A stretch of 64,000 bases of DNA from Arcticibacter svalbardensis MN12-7. GTDB taxonomy: Bacteria > Bacteroidota > Bacteroidia > Sphingobacteriales > Sphingobacteriaceae. Under the pieces are notes generated by a model. That model had not been told where the DNA came from. It searched no databases and saw only the letters and a program-made list of their open reading frames with translations. A program made the position numbers and the translations under genes. Shown piece by piece: positions 59,602-64,000 of this stretch (the first letter of the stretch is position 1; the number at the start of each line of letters is the position of its first letter). Where the stretch lies: positions 1 to 64,000 of the forward strand of contig NZ_AQPN01000085.1 in NCBI RefSeq assembly GCF_000403135.1. The letters run 5' to 3'.

Positions 59602-60239
59602 ATGAAAGAACACGATTTGAATTATTCAACCGAACATAATGAAATGGGATACGAAAAATTGAACGATATGATCCGTTAAAAATTGAACGTATAGCTTCGC
59701 ATTATGCTGAAATATTAGCAGATCTAGGCGAAGATCCAACACGGGATGGGTTGTTGAAAACACCTGAAAGAGTGGCTAAGTCATTACAATTCCTGACTCA
59801 TGGATACGACCTCAAGCCGGAAGAGATTTTGCGAAGTGCTATGTTTAAAGAAGAATACAGCCAGATGGTAGTGGTAAAAGACATTGAAGTGTATTCCATG
59901 TGTGAGCATCACCTTCTTCCTTTTTTCGGCAAGGCACACATTGCATATATTCCAAACGGACACATCGTAGGCTTAAGCAAAATACCCAGAGTGGTGGAAG
60001 CGTATTCGAGAAGATTGCAGGTTCAGGAGCGTTTAACAAATGAAATTCGCGACTGTATTCAAAAGACTTTAGCTCCCCTTGGAGTTGCTGTCGTAATAGA
60101 ATGCAAACATTTATGTATGTCTATGAGAGGAATTCAAAAACAAAACTCGGTTACGACCACTTCTGCTTTTACAGGTGCTTTTGCAAACGAAAGGACCCGT
60201 TCCGAATTTCTTACATTAATTACAGCAAGCCTGGATTAA
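59602..60239 (+). pseudogene. folE: GTP cyclohydrolase I with a frameshift
   Basis: FolE, which opens GTP to form dihydroneopterin triphosphate. The reading frame from ATG 59602 runs [19 protein letters not shown] and then shifts; adding one A to the five-A run at 59654-59658 continues it as [19 protein letters not shown] and on to the stop, for 212 residues, which is the normal length. Zinc and catalytic residues are intact ([22 protein letters not shown]). As read, translation from ATG stops at 59677-59679 and the rest has no ATG or GTG start. It may be a homopolymer sequencing error, a real mutation or slippage. Confidence 0.8.
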
Positions 60240-60272
60240 TTCCAGCCATATTTTAACTATAATCCCGATTAA

Positions 60273-61148
60273 ATGAAAGCGTATATTTTCCCTGGACAGG
60301 GTGCTCAATTTATAGGAATGGGCAAAGACCTGTACCAACAAGAAACCGCTAAAGAGTTATTTGAACAAGCTAATGAAATTTTAGGCTTCCGCATTACAGA
60401 CATCATGTTTGATGGAACGGACGAAGAATTAAAGCAAACCAGTGTTACTCAGCCTGCAATTTTTCTGCATTCAGTGATACTTGCTAAATCTTTAGGTGAG
60501 ACATTTGCACCAGATATGGTTGCAGGACACTCTCTTGGCGAATTTTCTGCCCTTGTATCCGCTGGTGCAATTCAGTTTGAAGATGGATTGCGACTAGTTG
60601 CAGCCCGTGCGAATGCCATGCAACGTGCGTGTGAAATTCAACCCTCTACAATGGCGGCAATTCTAGGCCTGGATGATTACACAGTAGAAGAAGTTTGCGA
60701 AATGATAAGTGAGATTGTGGTACCAGCAAATTATAACTGTCCGGGACAGATTGTCATATCGGGAAGCATTGAAGGTGTGGATAAAGCTTGTGCTATGCTA
60801 ACAGAAAGAGGTGCTAAGCGTACTATTAAACTGAATGTAAATGGAGCTTTCCACTCCCCACTAATGGAATTTGCAAGAGCAGAACTAGCCAGTGCTATCG
60901 AATCTACTACAGTGGTTTCCCCTATATGCCCAATCTATCAGAATATTGATGCAAAAGCACATACAGATGCAGAAAGTATCAAACATAACCTGATTGCTCA
61001 GCTGACTGGACCAGTTAAATGGACTCAAACCATACAGAGAATGATCGAAGATGGCGCTACTTCATTTACCGAAGTTGGTCCTGGAAATGTACTGCAGGGT
61101 TTAGTTAAAAAAGTAAACAGATCTATGCCGACACAGAGTGCTTCATAA
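60273..61148 (+). CDS. fabD: Malonyl-CoA:ACP transacylase
   Basis: A 291-residue FabD loading malonyl onto ACP for fatty acid synthesis. Nucleophile S87 in GHSLGE, Arg region RLVAARANAMQRAC (about 107-120), and H194 in GAFHSPLM complete the active site; FPGQGAQ at 6-12 forms the oxyanion region. It follows folE by 33 nt and precedes the sensor gene by 34 nt. Confidence 0.96.
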   Translation: MKAYIFPGQGAQFIGMGKDLYQQETAKELFEQANEILGFRITDIMFDGTDEELKQTSVTQPAIFLHSVILAKSLGETFAPDMVAGHSLGEFSALVSAGAIQFEDGLRLVAARANAMQRACEIQPSTMAAILGLDDYTVEEVCEMISEIVVPANYNCPGQIVISGSIEGVDKACAMLTERGAKRTIKLNVNGAFHSPLMEFARAELASAIESTTVVSPICPIYQNIDAKAHTDAESIKHNLIAQLTGPVKWTQTIQRMIEDGATSFTEVGPGNVLQGLVKKVNRSMPTQSAS

Positions 61149-61182
61149 AATAAATTTCAATGCCTAAAGTTTAATACTTATT

Positions 61183-64000
61183 GTGAGCGCTACTTTTAAG
61201 ATACGAATCATATTACTTCTGCTAACACTAAGCTGTGCAGCTACTGCTTTATTAATAAATTTTACGTACAGCAAGGATGAGTTACTAGATTTTGATGCCA
61301 AAACACTAGAGACGCGTCTTCACAATAAGGAAAAGTTTATCAATGATTATTTAAGCGATTCTGTAAATTTTAACGCACTCCGGTCTGTTCATAAAAACCC
61401 AAAGCTTGCCATAAATTTAATCCAGACCTTCCGGGATGTAAAGTCGATTTATGTTCATACCTATAAAAACAACCAATTGGTATTCTGGGGAGCAAATAGA
61501 GTTGCTCCTCAAACAGATGCCGGCTTAACGGAAGGAAGTAACCGGATAAAAACGCACAACGGATGGTATGAAGCTATAAAAAAGACTTCCGGATCCTTCT
61601 CAGTTGTTTGTATTATCCCCCTAAAAGCAGAGTATAAATTTCAGAATTCATATCTGAAAAACGTATTTGCCGAAGATCTTATTAAAGATAATAATCTTGA
61701 AATTGCCGGCCTCAGCGACAAAAAAATCTATACAATTAGGAACATTGGAGGCGATTTTATGCTTTCAGTTAAACTGAAGTCTTCTTTAACAAACACCTTC
61801 TACTCTACACTGGAGCTATCCATGTGGGCTCTTGCCGTACTTTTTGCTACTATTTTTATCAATTATTTAAGTGTTTCTATTGCTTCCAAAGGACATGTAA
61901 AGGCTGCAACTTGTCTCTTTTTCTTATATTTTCTAATTTTCAGGATCTATACACTCTATTTCCCTTACCTGGACACGGTATTTAACGTAAGTTTATTCGA
62001 CCCCAGGCACTTTAATGATGGGTTTTTTCTTCCTTCATTGGGCGACTACCTGCTCAATACAATTATTATCAGTTGGTTTTTATGTTTCATTTATAGTTTC
62101 CGAAAGGAATTAAGACTGACCGTATTACCCATTAATAAAATAGCGGGCATCATTATCTTTACTCTTTTGGGCTTGATTATTTATTTGATTGCCTCACAGC
62201 AAAGTGATTTGTTCTATGCTTTAATCATTAAATCAAATATTAATTTCGACCTTACCAATATTTTAAATCTAACCAATCACAGTTGGATTGCTATTTTTTT
62301 ACTTTACGTTTCTGCCTTTAACCTCTATCTTGTACTGGAAATCATCCTGGCCATTGGGGATAAACTACCTATTTCAAACCTGACAAAACTCAAAATATTC
62401 ATTAACGGGATTATCATTCTTTTACTGATCAATCTGATCCTGGGTACTATAAATGTTTACATTCCATTATTCTGTATTATACTATTTATTAGAGGATATT
62501 GCTTTTATACAAAAAAGAGAAACTACCGTTTGGTCATTTTTTTGTTTAGTGTGTTAATCTTTTCAATAATTGCCTCTATTAAACTGTCTTCCTTTGAATT
62601 TGAAAAAGAAAGAGAGTTAAGAAAGGTCACTGCTTACAAATTAGAATCGGCTGATGATCCTAATGCCGTCCTCCTTTTCTTGTCATTGGAACAAGAAATG
62701 AGTAACGACGAATTTATAAAGGAGTACTTTAGAAAACACACCATAAATAAAGCGGTTCTGGATGATAATCTAAAGAAACTTTATTTTGAAGGTTATTTGT
62801 CCCGATATGAATTTGAAACCTTTACATTTACTCCAGGGCAGGAATATAACACGGCAGATAGCACCCAGATCCACAACTACAGGAATCTTGTGTTGGCTGG
62901 ATCAATTAAAGTTTCTGAAAACTTCTATCGTGTAAATAACACTTTCGGCTTTCAGAACTATTTTGCAATCCTTCCGGTAAAAGATAACAATCAGCAGATT
63001 GGGACCTTAATCATTACTTTAAAATCGAAGACATTTAAAAATTTGGGTACGCTGCCCGAAGTGCTGATAGACAGCAAAATGATTTCGGATAAGGGGTTAG
63101 ACAATTATTCATTTGCCTTTTATTTGGATGGGCATTTACTCAATCAAAACGGTAATTACACCTACAATTTAATTAATAATACTTTTCCTGGTAAAATCAA
63201 TCAGTTTATTTTTACGGAACAAAATGGATACAGTCATCTTATCTATCAATCCAATGCCAAGAAACTTATTGTAGTAAGCCGTCCGATCTCATCATTGATT
63301 ATGAAACTGGCGTCTGTATCCTTTATGTTTCTGGTGATGATCCTGCTAACGGTTTTTATCGGTTTGCTGTATCAGGTATGGGTAACCTTCCACGACGAGA
63401 ATTTTATGATTGACCGGAATGGATGGAAGTACCTTTTATCCAGGCATCGGATTCTATACAAAACCAGGATTCAAGCATCACTTGTAGTCGCTATTGCTTT
63501 TACACTATTGATGGTTAGTTTAATTACTTATTTTAGTATAAGTAATCAATTTAAAACCGATCTGGAGAAAGGTGTAATCGAACAAGTCAATCAAATCAAT
63601 TCAGGATTAGAAAAGAATAAAATTTTCAAGAATGAAAAGTTAATGGCTACAGAAGATATGTTGCGGACATTTTCTGAGATAAACGCGACAGACTTGAACC
63701 TATACGACGTAAACGGCCGATTACTCTTTACTACGCAATACAAGATCTACGATAATGGTTTCTTAGAGCCCCGCATGAATTCATTGGCTTATATCTATCT
63801 CCGCAGGCTTCAACGCTCCGAATACCTCAACGAAGAACAGGTAGGACGGATGAAATACATAACCGCTTATCAACCTTTAAGAAACGATAGGAACGAAACA
63901 ATTGCCTACCTCAGCATACCTAGATTTTCTTTTCAGCGTGATTATGACTCCCGGATAGGGCACTATCTAAACACCCTGATTAATGTATATGCGCTTGTAC
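61183..64000 (+). CDS. Large multi-spanning sensor protein, probable histidine kinase (partial, runs off the window)
   Basis: An open frame from GTG 61183 to the window end, 939 codons without a stop. The protein has an N-terminal span (about 8-27), a periplasmic segment of about 180 residues, a cluster of seven or so spans (about 208-470), a second extracytoplasmic region, then spans at about 705-735 and 770-795 and another sensor loop. This is the layout of very large Bacteroidota sensor histidine kinases, but the HisKA and ATPase parts would lie past the end, so kinase identity is inferred. The GTG is the first start after an in-frame TAA at 61165. Confidence 0.65.
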   Translation, partial: MSATFKIRIILLLLTLSCAATALLINFTYSKDELLDFDAKTLETRLHNKEKFINDYLSDSVNFNALRSVHKNPKLAINLIQTFRDVKSIYVHTYKNNQLVFWGANRVAPQTDAGLTEGSNRIKTHNGWYEAIKKTSGSFSVVCIIPLKAEYKFQNSYLKNVFAEDLIKDNNLEIAGLSDKKIYTIRNIGGDFMLSVKLKSSLTNTFYSTLELSMWALAVLFATIFINYLSVSIASKGHVKAATCLFFLYFLIFRIYTLYFPYLDTVFNVSLFDPRHFNDGFFLPSLGDYLLNTIIISWFLCFIYSFRKELRLTVLPINKIAGIIIFTLLGLIIYLIASQQSDLFYALIIKSNINFDLTNILNLTNHSWIAIFLLYVSAFNLYLVLEIILAIGDKLPISNLTKLKIFINGIIILLLINLILGTINVYIPLFCIILFIRGYCFYTKKRNYRLVIFLFSVLIFSIIASIKLSSFEFEKERELRKVTAYKLESADDPNAVLLFLSLEQEMSNDEFIKEYFRKHTINKAVLDDNLKKLYFEGYLSRYEFETFTFTPGQEYNTADSTQIHNYRNLVLAGSIKVSENFYRVNNTFGFQNYFAILPVKDNNQQIGTLIITLKSKTFKNLGTLPEVLIDSKMISDKGLDNYSFAFYLDGHLLNQNGNYTYNLINNTFPGKINQFIFTEQNGYSHLIYQSNAKKLIVVSRPISSLIMKLASVSFMFLVMILLTVFIGLLYQVWVTFHDENFMIDRNGWKYLLSRHRILYKTRIQASLVVAIAFTLLMVSLITYFSISNQFKTDLEKGVIEQVNQINSGLEKNKIFKNEKLMATEDMLRTFSEINATDLNLYDVNGRLLFTTQYKIYDNGFLEPRMNSLAYIYLRRLQRSEYLNEEQVGRMKYITAYQPLRNDRNETIAYLSIPRFSFQRDYDSRIGHYLNTLINVYALV

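Noticed and set aside
1-64000. CRISPR arrays, tRNA, rRNA and transposases
   Set aside because: Reading through the gaps showed no regularly spaced repeats with unique spacers, no cloverleaf I could recognise and no transposase ORF. The two 11-bp arrays have no spacers and are not CRISPR. A covariance search could still find an RNA I missed.

Overview
The window looks like chromosome of a Bacteroidota bacterium, most likely family Sphingobacteriaceae (Pedobacter-like). The basis is a SusC/SusD pair with a GH30 enzyme, the type IX secretion/gliding proteins PorX and GldD, a fused LpxC-FabZ, futalosine-pathway menaquinone genes, DUF3857 transglutaminase-like proteins, and promoters with the Bacteroidota -7 element TAnnTTTG. 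The genus is inferred from gene content and protein style; no search was run. No rRNA, tRNA, CRISPR array, transposase or integrase was recognised.

Layout. 1-9 kb: YbaB, a lone receiver protein, a serine hydrolase, fumC, a lipoprotein plus S1/P1 nuclease pair, a 40-residue membrane peptide, and two tandem DUF3857/transglutaminase-fold proteins, one lacking the catalytic Cys and His. 9-10.6 kb: a small AT-rich accessory insert holding a 67-codon ORF and a KilA-N protein, rich in hairpins. 10.6-18 kb: azoR divergent from an HxlR regulator around a 40-bp near-perfect palindrome, hisS, an RNA methyltransferase, a DUF3127 protein, and a kinase/regulator pair. 18-24.7 kb: the SusC-SusD-GH30 locus, with a palindrome upstream of susC and a 16-bp hairpin between susD and GH30. 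24.7-30.2 kb: deacetylase, alpha/beta hydrolase, HD protein, then an orphan PhoR-like kinase and a DUF47-Pit phosphate uptake operon preceded by a TTAACA-N5-TTAACA repeat.

30-42.7 kb, mostly minus strand: M1 peptidase, an ECF-type sigma factor with its membrane anti-sigma, a divergent von Willebrand protein and DUF4197 lipoprotein, DUF885 hydrolase, BrkB-type membrane protein, alanine dehydrogenase, tsaE, porX. 42.7-48.6 kb, plus strand: HD phosphohydrolase, lpxD, lpxC-fabZ, lpxA, an ABC ATPase, 5-formyl-THF cyclo-ligase. 48.8-50.7 kb, minus strand: xth, cyclophilin and an unknown protein overlapping by 4 nt each. 51-56.6 kb: TPR protein, comA-like, aroE, gldD, MBL hydrolase, FtsX-like permease. 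56.6-61 kb: hldD, mqnD and mqnB (minus), then a PTPS, a frameshifted folE and fabD. The window ends inside a large multi-spanning sensor protein.

The most unusual items are two intergenic elements (11744-11846 and 48620-48706) built from 11-bp units in tandem on one arm and inverted on the other, folding around a 16-17 nt loop. Their sequences differ but the architecture is the same, which suggests a family of structured intergenic repeats with an 11-bp period. Other points to check are the folE frameshift in an A-run, the phosphate-box-like promoter, the redox-type HxlR/azoR switch, and short tandem duplications that copy gene 3' ends with their stop codons.
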